A DNA stretch of 64,000 nucleotides from Paracoccus aminophilus JCM 7686 (GTDB taxonomy: Bacteria; Pseudomonadota; Alphaproteobacteria; Rhodobacterales; Rhodobacteraceae). Shown here one piece after another: positions 1 through 10,342 of the stretch. Position 1 is the stretch's first letter. The number at the start of each line of letters is the position of its first letter. The notes beneath the pieces were generated by a model that saw only the letters and a program-made list of their open reading frames with translations, made no database searches and was not told the DNA's origin. Both the position numbers and the translations under genes were made by a program. Location: the NCBI RefSeq assembly GCF_000444995.1, contig NC_022041.1, positions 1,090,001 through 1,154,000 of the forward strand. The letters run 5' to 3'.

Positions 1-17
1 CGGTCAGATGGCCTGCC

Positions 18-31
18 TTGATTTCGGTCAA
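18..31. promoter_or_regulatory. FNR/FnrP-type box 1 upstream of ccoN
   Basis: TTGAT-TTCG-GTCAA matches the FNR consensus TTGAT-N4-ATCAA with one mismatch. It lies about 170 bases before ccoN and 50 bases before a second box. FNR-family control of ccoNOQP under low oxygen is well known in Paracoccus and Rhodobacter. Confidence 0.6.
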
Positions 32-81
32 ACGCGGCCTCGTCTTGGGTGGCTGCGGCAAAATGCCGGTCTGTGCGCGGA

Positions 82-95
82 TTGACCCAGATCAA
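82..95. promoter_or_regulatory. FNR/FnrP-type box 2 upstream of ccoN
   Basis: TTGAC-CCAG-ATCAA fits the FNR consensus with one mismatch (C for T at position 5). Its centre is about 110 bases before the ccoN start. With a class II geometry the transcript would start near position 130. This is probably the main micro-oxic activation site. Confidence 0.7.
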
Positions 96-198
96 GGCAA
101 GGCTTACCCGGCCCGCAATATTTGCAATCGTCGGAAGTGGAACCGAATGCCTGCAGGCTTTCGGAGCGGAAGACCATTGACGAAGGGACTCTTTACTC

Positions 199-1818
199 AT
201 GTGGGACACCATCAAGCTGATCGTGCTTGGAGCGATCGCGGTCACTGCCGCGATCGCCGCCAATTACGCTCGCCCGGACGACCCGGCATATCTGGTCAAC
301 GCGCTGATCGTGATGCTGGTTTCAGGCTTTCTCTTTATTCGTGTGCTGCGCAGCTCGGGCAATGCCCAGCCCGGCCTCGATCCGCACCCTGAAACCGAAT
401 ATATGGATGATGTCATCCGGGCCGGGGTGATCGCCACCACCTTCTGGGGCGTGGTCGGCTTTCTGGTCGGTGTGGTCATCGCCTTCCAGCTCGCCTTTCC
501 GGCGCTGAACTTCAGCGATCTGACGCAGGGCTATACCAATTTCGGAAAATTGCGCCCGCTGCATACCTCGGCGGTGATTTTTGCCTTTGGCGGCAACGCT
601 TTGATCGCAACCTCGTTCTATGTCGTCCAACGCACCTCTGCGGCGCGGCTTTGGGGCGGCAATCTCGCGTGGTTCGTATTCTGGGGCTATAACCTTTTCA
701 TCATCATGGCCGCTTCGGGCTATATCCTTGGCGCGACGCAGTCCAAGGAATACGCCGAGCCGGAATGGTATGCCGATTGGTGGCTGGTCGTGGTCTGGCT
801 GGCCTATCTCGCAGTCTTTCTTGGCACGGTCATCAAGCGGCGCGAGCCCCATATCTATGTCGCGAACTGGTTTTACCTCTCGTTCATCGTGACCATCGCG
901 ATGCTGCATGTCATCAACAACCTCGCGCTTCCGGTCTCGCTCTTCGGGTCGAAATCGGTGCAGCTGTTCGGCGGCGTGCAAGATGCGATGACGCAATGGT
1001 GGTATGGCCATAATGCGGTCGGCTTCTTCCTGACGGCGGGTTTCCTCGGGATGATGTATTACTTCATTCCGAAACAGGCCGAGCGTCCGGTCTACAGCTA
1101 CAAGCTGTCGATCATCCACTTCTGGGCGCTGATCTTCATGTATATCTGGGCCGGCCCCCACCACCTGCATTACACCGCATTGCCCGAATGGGCAGCGACG
1201 CTGGGGATGGTCTTCTCGATCATGCTGTGGATGCCCTCGTGGGGCGGCATGATCAACGGCCTGATGACGCTCTCGGGCGCATGGGACAAACTGCGCACCG
1301 ATCCGATCATCCGCATGATGGTTGTCGCGGTGGGCTTTTACGGCATGGCGACCTTCGAGGGTCCGATGATGTCGATCAAAGCCGTGAACTCGCTGTCGCA
1401 TTACACCGACTGGACCATCGGTCACGTCCATTCCGGCGCGCTGGGCTGGAACGGCATGATCACCTTTGGCGCGCTTTACTATCTGACGCCGCGCCTCTGG
1501 GGTCGCGACAAGCTCTATTCGCTGCAACTCGTCAGCTGGCACTTCTGGCTCGCGACCATCGGGCTGGTGCTTTACGCGGCCTCGATGTGGGTCTCGGGCA
1601 TCATGGAGGGACTGATGTGGCGCGAAGTCGACAATCAGGGCTTCCTCGTCAACGCTTTCGCCGATGTGGTTCAGGCCAAATTCGCGATGAACGTGGTGCG
1701 GGCTCTGGGCGGCTGCCTCTATCTCACGGGCGGGCTGATCATGGCCTACAACCTCTGGGCCACGGTTGCCAAACAGCCGAAGACCCAGTCCACCCTCGTC
1801 GCAGTCCCGGCAGAATAA
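199..1818 (+). CDS. ccoN: cbb3-type cytochrome c oxidase subunit I (CcoN)
   Basis: Catalytic subunit of the high-affinity cbb3 terminal oxidase in the inner membrane; it reduces O2 at the heme b3-CuB centre and pumps protons. The 539-residue product is a polytopic heme-copper oxidase with conserved histidine regions ([40 protein letters not shown]). Length is normal for the family, which often has an N-terminal extra helix as seen here (MWDTIKL...). It is first in ccoNOQP, with ccoO 12 bases downstream. Two FNR boxes precede it, so expression should rise at low oxygen. Confidence 0.98.
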   Translation: MWDTIKLIVLGAIAVTAAIAANYARPDDPAYLVNALIVMLVSGFLFIRVLRSSGNAQPGLDPHPETEYMDDVIRAGVIATTFWGVVGFLVGVVIAFQLAFPALNFSDLTQGYTNFGKLRPLHTSAVIFAFGGNALIATSFYVVQRTSAARLWGGNLAWFVFWGYNLFIIMAASGYILGATQSKEYAEPEWYADWWLVVVWLAYLAVFLGTVIKRREPHIYVANWFYLSFIVTIAMLHVINNLALPVSLFGSKSVQLFGGVQDAMTQWWYGHNAVGFFLTAGFLGMMYYFIPKQAERPVYSYKLSIIHFWALIFMYIWAGPHHLHYTALPEWAATLGMVFSIMLWMPSWGGMINGLMTLSGAWDKLRTDPIIRMMVVAVGFYGMATFEGPMMSIKAVNSLSHYTDWTIGHVHSGALGWNGMITFGALYYLTPRLWGRDKLYSLQLVSWHFWLATIGLVLYAASMWVSGIMEGLMWREVDNQGFLVNAFADVVQAKFAMNVVRALGGCLYLTGGLIMAYNLWATVAKQPKTQSTLVAVPAE

Positions 1819-1830
1819 GGGGAACGGATC

Positions 1831-2556
1831 ATGGCCATTCTTGAAAAGCACAAGATCCTCGAAAAGAACGCCACGCTGTTGCTGGTTTTCTCGTTCCTTG
1901 TCGTGACCATCGGCGGCATGGTGCAGATCGCGCCGCTGTTCTATCTCGAAAACACCATCGAGAAGGTCGAAGGCGTGCGTCCCTACACGCCCCTCGAGCT
2001 TAAAGGCCGCGACATCTATGTCCGCGAGGGCTGCTATGTCTGCCACAGCCAGATGATCCGTCCGATGCGCGACGAGGTCGAGCGCTACGGCCATTACAGC
2101 CTTGCCGCGGAATCGATGTATGACCACCCGTTCCAATGGGGCTCGAAGCGGACGGGGCCTGACCTCGCCCGCGTCGGCGGCCGCTATTCGGACGAATGGC
2201 ACATCGACCACCTGACCAACCCGCAAGCGGTGGTGCCGGAATCGATCATGCCGAAATACGGCTTCCTCCTGAATCGCATGATCGAGCCCTCGAATATGAA
2301 AGAGCGTTTGGCGACCGACCGCGCCGTCGGCGTGCCCTATGACGACGAGATGGTCGCCAATGCGGTGGCCGATTTCCGGGCGCAAGCTAATCCCGATGCG
2401 GACAGCTCGGGGCTTGAGGCGCGCTATCCCGGCGCCCAGCAGCGCAATTTCGACCGCCAGCCCGGGATTTCCGAGATGGATGCGCTGATCGCCTATCTGC
2501 AAGTGCTCGGCACGATGGTTGATTTCTCGACCTTCGAGCCCGATCCGAACCGCTGA
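1831..2556 (+). CDS. ccoO: cbb3-type cytochrome c oxidase subunit II (CcoO)
   Basis: Membrane-anchored mono-heme cytochrome c subunit that passes electrons towards CcoN. The 241-residue product has one N-terminal membrane helix (about residues 15-38) followed by a periplasmic domain with a single CYVCH heme motif at residues 68-72. A GGGGAACGG ribosome site precedes the ATG. It sits between ccoN and ccoQ in the structural operon, and its length is typical. Confidence 0.98.
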   Translation: MAILEKHKILEKNATLLLVFSFLVVTIGGMVQIAPLFYLENTIEKVEGVRPYTPLELKGRDIYVREGCYVCHSQMIRPMRDEVERYGHYSLAAESMYDHPFQWGSKRTGPDLARVGGRYSDEWHIDHLTNPQAVVPESIMPKYGFLLNRMIEPSNMKERLATDRAVGVPYDDEMVANAVADFRAQANPDADSSGLEARYPGAQQRNFDRQPGISEMDALIAYLQVLGTMVDFSTFEPDPNR

Positions 2557-2566
2557 GGAGGCGCCG

Positions 2567-2755
2567 ATGGATACCTATTCCTTCCTGCGCTTTCTCGCCG
2601 ACAGCTGGGTGCTCTTGCTGCTCACGTTGTTCTTCATCGGCGTGCTGATCTTTGCCATGCGCCCCGGATCGAAACCCCTGCACCGCGATGCGGCCGAAAG
2701 CATCTTTCGGAACGAAAAGAACCCGGCCTCGTCCGGGGAGTTGGAGGTCAAGTGA
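2567..2755 (+). CDS. ccoQ: cbb3-type oxidase small subunit (CcoQ)
   Basis: Small single-helix protein that stabilises the CcoNOP complex. The product is 62 residues starting [14 protein letters not shown], with one transmembrane helix (about residues 10-30) and a short polar tail. I chose the ATG at 2567 because GAGGAG lies just upstream; in-frame codons further upstream overlap the end of ccoO. Its stop overlaps the ccoP ATG (TGATG), indicating translational coupling. Confidence 0.9.
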   Translation: MDTYSFLRFLADSWVLLLLTLFFIGVLIFAMRPGSKPLHRDAAESIFRNEKNPASSGELEVK

Positions 2756-3687
2756 TGACCGGACATAACGACGAACTCAGCCAATCCGCTGCGGCCCCGC
2801 GGGAAACCCGGGTGGTGCGCAATGCCAAAGGTCGCCGTGAAAAGGTCGAGGTGCCCTCGACGGGCCATGAATGGGACGGGATCCGCGAATATGACAATCC
2901 GCTGCCGCGCTGGTGGTTGTGGGTGTTCTTCGCGACCGTCGTCTGGGCGGTCGGCTATGTCATCGCCTATCCGGCGATTCCGATGCTGACCAAGGCCACG
3001 CAGGGCATTTTGGGCACCACGCCGCGCAAGGAAGTGGCCGCCGATATCGCCCGCTTCAACGAGGCCAATGCGCCGATTCAGGCCAAGCTTGTCGCGACGC
3101 CGCTGGATGACATCGCGAAAAACCCTGATCTGGTGAATTACGCCAACAATGCTGGGGGCGCGATCTTCCGGACTTGGTGCGCGCAATGTCACGGCTCGGG
3201 CGCGGCCGGGGCGCCGGGCTATGCGAACCTGCTGGACAACGACTGGCTCTGGGGCGGCACGATCGACGAGATCTATACGACCGTCCTGCACGGCATCCGC
3301 GATCCCCATGATCCGGACACGCGCTATTCCGAGATGCCGCGCTTTGGCATCGACGAGCTGCTGACCAAGCGCGAGATTGATCAGGCGGTGAACTATGTGC
3401 TCGAGATCTCGGGTCAGCCCCATGACGCGGCGCTGGCGAAGGCGGGCGAGACGGTCTTTGCCGACAATTGCGCCTCGTGCCACGGGGCGGACGGGCAGGG
3501 CGATCGCGCGCAGGGTGCGCCGAACCTGACCGACGCGGTCTGGCTTTACGGCTCGGACAAGGCGACGATCACGCGCATCGTCACCAATGGTCCCTTCGGC
3601 GTCATGCCGTCGTGGCAAAGCCGTCTCTCGGACGCCGATATCCGTGCGGTTGCCGCCTATGTTCACGGTCTCGGAGGCGGCGAGTAA
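2755..3687 (+). CDS. ccoP: cbb3-type cytochrome c oxidase subunit III (CcoP)
   Basis: Di-heme cytochrome c subunit that accepts electrons from soluble or membrane cytochrome c. The 310-residue product has an N-terminal cytoplasmic stretch, one membrane helix (about residues 53-78) and two heme c motifs, CAQCH (142-146) and CASCH (239-243). The ATG at 2755 overlaps the ccoQ stop; a GTG one codon earlier is also possible. Last gene of the structural operon. Confidence 0.98.
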   Translation: MTGHNDELSQSAAAPRETRVVRNAKGRREKVEVPSTGHEWDGIREYDNPLPRWWLWVFFATVVWAVGYVIAYPAIPMLTKATQGILGTTPRKEVAADIARFNEANAPIQAKLVATPLDDIAKNPDLVNYANNAGGAIFRTWCAQCHGSGAAGAPGYANLLDNDWLWGGTIDEIYTTVLHGIRDPHDPDTRYSEMPRFGIDELLTKREIDQAVNYVLEISGQPHDAALAKAGETVFADNCASCHGADGQGDRAQGAPNLTDAVWLYGSDKATITRIVTNGPFGVMPSWQSRLSDADIRAVAAYVHGLGGGE

Positions 3688-3992
3688 GCCCCGCCCCTTC
3701 TCCCGCTTCCCCGCCGCTTCGGTGGCGGGGGAGGCCGCCGGTCCTCACCTGTTCGCGCGCTTCACGAGGGCCGGCGCGCCTTTTTTCTATGAAAATTCCG
3801 CCGCTTAATTCCCAGAAGCGGCGCTTTGACGCAGGTTGCCCCTGGGCCGGGCCTTTTGGCCTGACTGCGACAAAGAGGCTGATCGCGGCGCCCGGATGAC
3901 GGGCCTAGGTTCCGCGCCAGCAAATCTGATGCAGGTCAAGGCGCACCCTTCTTGAAGCGCCTATCGAGGACCTGCGAACAAGGAGAGCCAGC
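3688..3992. other. Intergenic region between ccoP and ccoG
   Basis: About 305 bases without a convincing gene. A hairpin with a CCCCGCC/GGCGGGG stem lies at 3709-3730, just after ccoP; it lacks a T-run, so it may protect the ccoP 3' end rather than terminate. A weak FNR-like site lies near the ccoG end. The region probably separates the oxidase operon from the assembly operon. Confidence 0.6.
3926..3939. promoter_or_regulatory. Possible FNR-type box upstream of ccoG
   Basis: CTGAT-GCAG-GTCAA matches TTGAT-N4-ATCAA at 8 of 10 defined positions. It lies about 55 bases before the ccoG start. It is weaker than the two ccoN boxes; its plausibility comes from known FNR control of ccoG operons. Confidence 0.4.
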
Positions 3993-5468
3993 ATGTCTTC
4001 CCCCGAAATCGAGCCGCCTGCGTTGTACCAGGCGCGCGAGCCGATTTTTCCGCGACGGGTCAAGGGCAAGTTCCGCAATCTCAAATGGGCGATCATGGCG
4101 ATCGCTCTGACGATCTATTACATCACGCCCTGGCTGCGCTGGGATCGCGGACCGAACCTGCCCGATCAGGCGGTTCTGGTCGATATCGCCAACCGCCGTT
4201 TCTTCTTCTTCATGGTCGAGATCTGGCCGCATGAATTCTATTTCATCGCGGGCCTTTTGATCATGGCGGGGCTTGGCCTGTTTCTCTTTACCTCGGCCTA
4301 TGGTCGGGTCTGGTGCGGCTATGCCTGTCCCCAGACGGTCTGGACCGATCTCTTCATCCTGACCGAACGCTGGGTCGAGGGCGACCGCAATGCCCGCGTC
4401 AGGCTGTGGAATGCGAAATGGGACGCCCATAAGCTGCGGCTGCGGCTGACGAAATGGGTGATCTGGCTGGTGATTGCCGCGCTGACCGGCGGCGCATGGG
4501 TGTTTTACTTCACCGATGCGCCGACGCTTCTGGGCAATCTCGTGACCGGCCATGCCCATCCGGTCGCCTATCTGACCATCGCGATCCTGACCGCGACGAC
4601 CTTTGTCTTCGGCGGCTTCATGCGCGAGCAGATTTGTATCTATGCCTGTCCGTGGCCGCGCATTCAGGCGGCGATGATGGATGAAAACACGCTGACCGTC
4701 GCCTATCGCGACTGGCGCGGAGAGCCGCGCGGCAAAGGTCAGAAAGCCCCGACCGAGCCCGAGGCTCTGACCACAGCCCCGGCGCTCGCCAAAGGCGATT
4801 GCATTGATTGCATGGCTTGCGTGAACGTCTGCCCGATGGGCATCGACATCCGCGATGGCCAGCAGCTCGAATGCATCACCTGTGCTCTGTGCATCGATGC
4901 CTGCGACGAGGTCATGGACAAGATCGGCAAGCCGCGCGGGCTGATCGATTATCTCGCGCTGCAAGACGAAACCGCCGAGCGCGCGGGCGAGGCGCCCAAA
5001 CCGCTGACCCGCCATATCCTGCGCCCGCGCACGATCCTTTATTTCACGCTTTGGGCGGGGATTGGCGTTGGGCTGATCGTGGCGCTGTTCATGCGCTCGC
5101 CCTTCGATCTCAACGTCACGCCGGTGCGCAATCCGCTGTTTGTGACCCTCTCGGACGGCGCGATCCGCAACACCTATGAGATGCGTCTGCGCAACAAACG
5201 CGGCAATCCCCATGACTTCACCATCGTCGCCACCGATCGTCAGGGCGCGCCGTTGCCCGATATCGTGCTGACGCTCGAAGGGCTTGGCGCGGATGATGTC
5301 GAGGTGCCTGCGGATGCCACCCACACTCAGCGCATTTATCTGACCGCCGCGTCGGGCTCGGCTTTGGCGGGCCGCGAACGCAGCGATATCCAGCTTTGGG
5401 TCGAGGACCGGACCGATGGCGTCCGCAGCTCGGTCAAGACTGTCTTCCACGGAAAGGAAAAACCATGA
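3993..5468 (+). CDS. ccoG: Cytochrome c oxidase accessory protein CcoG (FixG/RdxA)
   Basis: Membrane iron-sulfur protein for cbb3 biogenesis; homologues act as cupric reductases supplying Cu(I). The 491-residue product has about five membrane helices, two CxxxCP motifs (C108, C215) and two 4Fe-4S clusters (C270, C273, C276, C280 and C294, C297, C300, C304). After the last helix (about 345-365) comes a periplasmic immunoglobulin-like FixG C-terminal domain. The start is supported by AAGGAGAG upstream. Its stop overlaps the ccoH start (ATGA), so it heads a coupled ccoGHIS operon. Confidence 0.97.
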   Translation: MSSPEIEPPALYQAREPIFPRRVKGKFRNLKWAIMAIALTIYYITPWLRWDRGPNLPDQAVLVDIANRRFFFFMVEIWPHEFYFIAGLLIMAGLGLFLFTSAYGRVWCGYACPQTVWTDLFILTERWVEGDRNARVRLWNAKWDAHKLRLRLTKWVIWLVIAALTGGAWVFYFTDAPTLLGNLVTGHAHPVAYLTIAILTATTFVFGGFMREQICIYACPWPRIQAAMMDENTLTVAYRDWRGEPRGKGQKAPTEPEALTTAPALAKGDCIDCMACVNVCPMGIDIRDGQQLECITCALCIDACDEVMDKIGKPRGLIDYLALQDETAERAGEAPKPLTRHILRPRTILYFTLWAGIGVGLIVALFMRSPFDLNVTPVRNPLFVTLSDGAIRNTYEMRLRNKRGNPHDFTIVATDRQGAPLPDIVLTLEGLGADDVEVPADATHTQRIYLTAASGSALAGRERSDIQLWVEDRTDGVRSSVKTVFHGKEKP

Positions 5469-5929
5469 GGCGCGAACTCACGGGGCGGCATGTTCTGGGC
5501 ATAACCGTCGGGGCTTTCGGCATTATCATTGCCGTCAATCTTTACATGGCGTCGCAGGCGGTTGGCACTTTCCCGGGGCTCGAGGTCTCGAACAGCTATG
5601 TCGCCTCGCAAAGCTTCGACCGCGAGCGCGCCGCACAAGAGGCGCTCAACTGGACGGTCCGGCCAAGCTATGACGGCAAGGTCATGGAGCTGAAGATCAC
5701 CGATGCGCAGAACCTGCCGGTCAAGGTCGAGGATCTGCGCGTCACCATCGGTCGCCCGACCCATGTCCGCGAGGATCAGAGCCCGGTCTTCACCTTTCAG
5801 AATGGGGTTTATACCGCTCCGGTTGCATTGGCCCCCGGGGCGTGGAACATCCATCTGAGCGCAAAAGCGGCGGATGGAACCGTCTTCCGCCAGCGGCTGG
5901 ACCACTATCACGGCGCGAGGGTTGAGTAA
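5465..5929 (+). CDS. ccoH: cbb3 oxidase assembly protein CcoH (FixH)
   Basis: Membrane-anchored assembly factor that associates with the cbb3 complex during maturation. The 154-residue product has one N-terminal helix (about residues 8-30) and a periplasmic FixH domain. The ATG at 5465 overlaps the ccoG stop, and the ccoH stop overlaps the ccoI start, so translation of the three genes is coupled. In-frame codons further upstream lie inside ccoG and were rejected. Confidence 0.93.
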   Translation: MRRELTGRHVLGITVGAFGIIIAVNLYMASQAVGTFPGLEVSNSYVASQSFDRERAAQEALNWTVRPSYDGKVMELKITDAQNLPVKVEDLRVTIGRPTHVREDQSPVFTFQNGVYTAPVALAPGAWNIHLSAKAADGTVFRQRLDHYHGARVE

Positions 5930-8127
5930 TGAGCGATGCGACGGCCCAGGATTTCGAGGCGCGGCTTTCGGCCTGTCCGGCCTGTGATGTCGTGCCTCTG
6001 GCCCTGCATGTCGCCGCGAAAGAGGTGCCGGGCGATGTCATCCTGTCGCTGCCCGGCATCCATTGCGCGACCTGTATCACCGATGTCGAGCGCGCGCTGC
6101 GGGCCCATGACGGCGTCAAAAGCGCGCGGGTGAACCTGACGCTTCGCCGCGTCAATATCGACGCGCCGGGTTTGACTGCCGCAGAGCTTATCCCTGTGAT
6201 CGAGCGCGTCGGCTATGAGGCGCATGAGCTTGACCCTTCCGCGCTCAGTTCGACCGCCGCCGAGCGTCAGAGCCGCGATCTGCTGATGCGCCTCGGCGTC
6301 GCGGGCTTCGCCATGATGAACGTGATGATCCTCTCGGTCGCGGTCTGGTCGGGCGCGGATCATGCCACGCGCGATCTCTTCCACTGGATCTCGGGCGCGA
6401 TCGCGCTGCCGACCGTGGCCTTTGCCGGCAAGCCCTTCTTCGAGAGCGCCTGGCGCGGGCTGAAACATGGCCGGCTCGGCATGGATTTCCCGATCTCGCT
6501 GGCGCTGGTGCTGGCCAGCGCGATGTCGGTCTATGAAACCTGGCATTCGGGGCCACATGCCTATTTCGACGGCGTGGTTTCGCTGTGCTTCTTCCTGCTG
6601 ATCGGGCGCTACCTCGATTTTCGTGCCCGTGCGGTGGCGCGTTCGGCCGCCGAACAGCTGACCGCGCTTGAAGTGCCCCGCGCCATCCGCCTGAACGGCG
6701 ATCTCGAAGAGGTTGTCGCGCTGGCCGATCTGGCTCCGGGCGAGCTGGTGTTGGTCCGTCCGGGCGCGCGCGTGCCTGCCGATGGGATCGTTCTGACCGG
6801 GCACAGCGAAATCGACCGCTCGCTTCTGACCGGGGAAAGCCTGCCGGTCGCGGCGGGGCCGGGGCTTGCGCTGTCGGCGGGCGAGGTGAACCTGACCGGG
6901 CCCTTGCGGATGCAGGTGACGGCGGCGGGGCGCGACAGCTCGCTCTCGCGGCTGACCGAGCTGGTCGCGGCGGCGGAATCGGCGCGCGGCCATTACACGA
7001 CGCTCGCGCAGAAAGCCTCGGAATTCTACACGCCGGTCGTGCATATTCTGGCGCTGGCGAGCTTTGGCTATTGGTTCTGGTCCTCGGGCGGAGATCTGCG
7101 TCTTGCGGCCAATATCGCGGCGGCGGTGCTGATCATCACCTGTCCCTGCGCGCTGGGGCTTGCGGTGCCTGCTGTGGTCACGGCGGCCTCGGGGCGGCTT
7201 TTCCGCAAGGGGCTTCTGATCAAGGACGGCACCGCGCTCGAGCGTTTGGCCGAGGTCGAGACGGTGGTCTTCGACAAGACCGGCACGCTGACCATGGGAA
7301 CGCCCCAGCTCATCTCTCCGGCGAGCTTGCCCGATGATGCCGCGCCGGTGGCGCTGGCGCTGGCGCGGGTCTCGTCCCATCCGCTATCGCGCGCGTTGGC
7401 GCTTGGTCTGGGCGAGGCGGGCGTCGAAGCGGCAGGGCTGACCGGTTTGCGCGAGGTGCCGGGCTTTGGCGTCGAGGGGCGCTGGCAGGGCATTCCGGTC
7501 CGGCTGGGTCGGCTCGGCTGGGCGGGCGAGGGTGAGAGCCTTGGCACGGCACCTGCGAGTTGGCTGACAATTGGCAATGAGCCCGCAATCCGCATCGATT
7601 TTGCGGATCGCTTGCGGCCCGGCGCCGAGAGCTGCATCGCTCAGATCCGGGCGACGGGACGGCGGGTTCTGCTGCTTTCGGGCGATACCGAGGCGGTGGT
7701 TGCCGATACGGCGGCCCGGCTTGGTATCCCGGAATGGCAGGCCGCGATGACCCCCGAAGAAAAGGCCCACCGCATCGCCGCGCTGCGGGCTGACGGCGCT
7801 CAGGTGCTGATGGTCGGCGACGGGCTGAACGACACGGCGGCGCTTGCGGCGGCCTCGGTTGCGATTTCTCCGGCAACCGCGCTGGATGCGGCGCGCGTCG
7901 CCTCGGATATCGTGCTGCTCGGCCATGACCTCGCCCCGGTGGCGGAGGCGTTGGACGTGGCCCGCCGCGCTCGCAAACGGATCAAGGAAAACTTCGCAAT
8001 CTCAGGCATTTATAATATCGTTGCCGTGCCGATTGCGCTTCTGGGGTTTGCGACGCCACTCCATGCCGCCTTGGCGATGTCGCTCAGCTCGATTACCGTG
8101 ACCCTGAACGCGCTGCGGTTGAGATAG
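5929..8127 (+). CDS. ccoI: Copper-transporting P1B-type ATPase CcoI (FixI)
   Basis: Copper-exporting ATPase that supplies Cu for CuB of the cbb3 oxidase. The 732-residue product has a heavy-metal-binding domain with GIHCATC (C46, C49), an extra N-terminal CPAC, the transmembrane CPC motif (405-407), the phosphorylation motif DKTGT (D449), an HP dipeptide for nucleotide binding (SSHPLSRAL) and GDGLND near the end. Length is normal. It overlaps ccoH by one base and is followed 8 bases later by ccoS. Confidence 0.97.
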   Translation: MSDATAQDFEARLSACPACDVVPLALHVAAKEVPGDVILSLPGIHCATCITDVERALRAHDGVKSARVNLTLRRVNIDAPGLTAAELIPVIERVGYEAHELDPSALSSTAAERQSRDLLMRLGVAGFAMMNVMILSVAVWSGADHATRDLFHWISGAIALPTVAFAGKPFFESAWRGLKHGRLGMDFPISLALVLASAMSVYETWHSGPHAYFDGVVSLCFFLLIGRYLDFRARAVARSAAEQLTALEVPRAIRLNGDLEEVVALADLAPGELVLVRPGARVPADGIVLTGHSEIDRSLLTGESLPVAAGPGLALSAGEVNLTGPLRMQVTAAGRDSSLSRLTELVAAAESARGHYTTLAQKASEFYTPVVHILALASFGYWFWSSGGDLRLAANIAAAVLIITCPCALGLAVPAVVTAASGRLFRKGLLIKDGTALERLAEVETVVFDKTGTLTMGTPQLISPASLPDDAAPVALALARVSSHPLSRALALGLGEAGVEAAGLTGLREVPGFGVEGRWQGIPVRLGRLGWAGEGESLGTAPASWLTIGNEPAIRIDFADRLRPGAESCIAQIRATGRRVLLLSGDTEAVVADTAARLGIPEWQAAMTPEEKAHRIAALRADGAQVLMVGDGLNDTAALAAASVAISPATALDAARVASDIVLLGHDLAPVAEALDVARRARKRIKENFAISGIYNIVAVPIALLGFATPLHAALAMSLSSITVTLNALRLR

Positions 8128-8135
8128 GAGACGCC

Positions 8136-8297
8136 ATGTCCGTTGTCGGTTTTCTGATCCCGGTTTCGCTGGCGCTTGGCGGCCTCGGTCTTTGGGGCTT
8201 CATCTGGTCGCTGCGCCGCAATCAATATGATGATCCCAAAGGCGACGCCGAGCGCGTCTTGAGCAGCGAATGGGATGATAAGCCGCGCCCGCGCTGA
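8136..8297 (+). CDS. ccoS: cbb3 oxidase maturation protein CcoS (FixS)
   Basis: Small membrane protein needed to insert redox cofactors into the cbb3 oxidase. The 53-residue product begins MSVVGFLIPVSLALGGLGLW, one hydrophobic helix followed by FIWSLRRNQYDDPKGDAER, the typical FixS pattern in which the positive end is followed by a conserved QYDD segment. TAGGAG lies just before the ATG. It is the last gene of ccoGHIS and is followed by a strong terminator. Confidence 0.93.
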   Translation: MSVVGFLIPVSLALGGLGLWGFIWSLRRNQYDDPKGDAERVLSSEWDDKPRPR

Positions 8298-8330
8298 TCG
8301 TTGTTTCTTTGAACCAGAGAGCGCCAATGT

Positions 8331-8359
8331 AAAAGCGCGGCCCCTCGGCCGCGCTTTTT
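8331..8359. terminator. Bidirectional intrinsic terminator
   Basis: A perfect 12-bp stem (8331-8342 with 8347-8358) and a CCTC loop, with A4 on the left and T5 on the right, so it works on both strands. It serves the converging ccoGHIS operon (+) and the carboxypeptidase gene (-). Confidence 0.92.
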
Positions 8360-8385
8360 GCATGTCTTGGTGAAAGGAGGCGCGC

Positions 8386-10059
8386 TCAGTTGCCGAGCAC
8401 GCGGCATTCCTGCTGGCGGGCGTGAAGGCGGTCGCAGGCAAGTTGCGCCGTCGATTTGGTCATGCCCGAGAAATTGGCCTCGAAGCCACGCTTGGTATCG
8501 CCGACCCGGCGAGAAGCATTGCCGAAGGCCGCGCTTTCTTGCAGCGCGGTCTGAACCAGAACCTGCTCGGCTTCGCTGCGCGATTTGAAGAGCCCAAGGC
8601 TCACGCCATAGCCTTTGCCGCCGCCGCTGATCCGCGAGACGACCTCGGTCGCTTCCTGCGGCGCGGGCTCGTCGGTGGCGAGCGAGGCGAGGATGATGCT
8701 TTCCTCACGACGTGCCGGGGCCATCGACGAGGCCAATTCAACGGTTTCCGGCTGAGGCTCTTGCGATTGCACGAAGAGCGAGCCGGGGGTCGAGGTCGCG
8801 CCGGTGTCAAGCTGGCTGACCTTGTCATTGGCCTTGCCGCTGCGCCGGATCGGCCGGGGCGAGCTGGTCAGGCCGCCCGTGCTGGTGGCTGCGGCGCTGT
8901 CGCCTTCGGGCTTGCTTTCGGGCCGGGCTGCGACCTCGACCTCTGCCGATTTGGTGGCAATCGAGGCGGTGGCCGTGGCGCCCGGACGGCGCTGGGGCCG
9001 CGTGCTGGTGCCAAGGTTAGCGACCTCTTGATCCGCCGGGGCCGAGGCGCGGCGCACCGCGGCGGCCACGGCAGCCGGATCGGCGACCGACGCGCTGTTG
9101 GTTTTTTGGGCCGGGCGCGCCGAGGTCGAGATCTTGAAAGGAGCGGGGGCAGCAGGCTGCGGTTCGGCCCGAGCGACCTGGACGGTGCGCTTAATTTCGC
9201 GCTCGACCATATACTGGGGCGGCTCGGGCTTGACCTCCTTTATGTTGTTCGGCGCCTGTCCGAACCCCGCGTCAAGCAGCTGGGACATGACCTGATTGCG
9301 GTGCGCCGTCGATTGCCCGCCCAACACGGTCGCAATCAGGCGCTTGTTGCCGCGCTGCGCCGAAGCGGTGAGGTTGAAGCCCGCAGCCCGGGTATAGCCG
9401 GTCTTGATCCCGTCAGCGCCTTCATATTCTTCAAGAAAACGGCGGTTGGTGCTGGCCACATTGGCGATCCCGGCATCGGCGGTGCGACGCGAGAAGATCG
9501 AGTAATATTGCGGAAAATCGTAGAAAAGATGGCGACCGAGCAGCGATAGATCGCGGGCCGAGGAATAATGGCCGCTCGCGGTCAGGCCGTTCGCATTCGC
9601 GAAATGGGTGTTTCGCATGCCAAGATTGCGCGCCATCGTGTTCATTTGCTGAGCAAACACGGCCTCGGATCCACCACCCAAGCCTTCGCCGATCGTGGTC
9701 GCGGCATCATTGGCGGATTTCACGGCGGCGGCGCGGATGAGATAGCGCAGCTCGATCCGTTGACCGGGCTTCAAGCCAAGGCGCGAGGGCGGCTGGCTGG
9801 CGGCATGTTCAGAGACAAGGAATTTCGTATCGAGCCGCACCTGCCCGCGCTCAATCGCGGTAAAGGCAAGATACAGCGTCATCATTTTGGTCAAAGAGGC
9901 AGGATGCAGTCGAGTATCCGCATTCTGCGCATAGATTTCTTTGCCGCTTCGTGCATCCATCACATAGGCGGCAAAAGGCGCCGCAGCTGCTGCAAAGGGC
10001 AGGAAACAAGCCAACAGGACCAATAGTCCCGCGCGAAGGCGTTTGGTGAATCTGCTCAC
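8386..10059 (-). CDS. D-alanyl-D-alanine carboxypeptidase with SPOR tail
   Basis: Periplasmic penicillin-binding protein (peptidase family S11, DacA/DacC type) that trims the terminal D-Ala of peptidoglycan stem peptides. The 557-residue product has a signal peptide, then the active-site motifs SLTK (S55-K58), SAN (115-117) and KTG (219-221). A long Ala/Pro/Ser-rich linker follows (about 290-480), and the last ~75 residues resemble a SPOR domain, which binds denuded glycan at the septum. I chose the GTG at 10059, directly before the signal peptide and after an AGAAGAGA stretch; an ATG at 10107 would add 16 charged residues with no ribosome site. Confidence 0.9.
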   Translation of the reverse strand: MSRFTKRLRAGLLVLLACFLPFAAAAAPFAAYVMDARSGKEIYAQNADTRLHPASLTKMMTLYLAFTAIERGQVRLDTKFLVSEHAASQPPSRLGLKPGQRIELRYLIRAAAVKSANDAATTIGEGLGGGSEAVFAQQMNTMARNLGMRNTHFANANGLTASGHYSSARDLSLLGRHLFYDFPQYYSIFSRRTADAGIANVASTNRRFLEEYEGADGIKTGYTRAAGFNLTASAQRGNKRLIATVLGGQSTAHRNQVMSQLLDAGFGQAPNNIKEVKPEPPQYMVEREIKRTVQVARAEPQPAAPAPFKISTSARPAQKTNSASVADPAAVAAAVRRASAPADQEVANLGTSTRPQRRPGATATASIATKSAEVEVAARPESKPEGDSAAATSTGGLTSSPRPIRRSGKANDKVSQLDTGATSTPGSLFVQSQEPQPETVELASSMAPARREESIILASLATDEPAPQEATEVVSRISGGGKGYGVSLGLFKSRSEAEQVLVQTALQESAAFGNASRRVGDTKRGFEANFSGMTKSTAQLACDRLHARQQECRVLGN

Positions 10060-10342
10060 TGTCCGATCTCTTCTGCCTGTGCAGACCCGTTCTATTATGC
10101 GGGTCATTGTTTAATTTGATCATAATAACACGCCAGCCTTTGTCCGCAAACTGCCGTTTTGCAAAAGATCCGGGCTTTGCCGGGGTTCTGGCCGAAACCT
10201 GCCGTATCCCCGAGGCGGGGCCCGCGCCGGGTGGTCCCGGATCGGACCTTGGCCGGGCGAGATGCGGGCAGGGCTTACATCGGGCGGGAAAATCCCTATA
10301 TTCCGCAAAACCTCCTTCATATTCCGCCGTGACCGAAGCCAT

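Noticed and set aside
322..2502. Long open frame on the minus strand opposite ccoN and ccoO
   Set aside because: It mirrors the codon pattern of two certain genes in high-GC DNA, has Arg/His/Asp-rich sequence with no domain, and no ribosome site.
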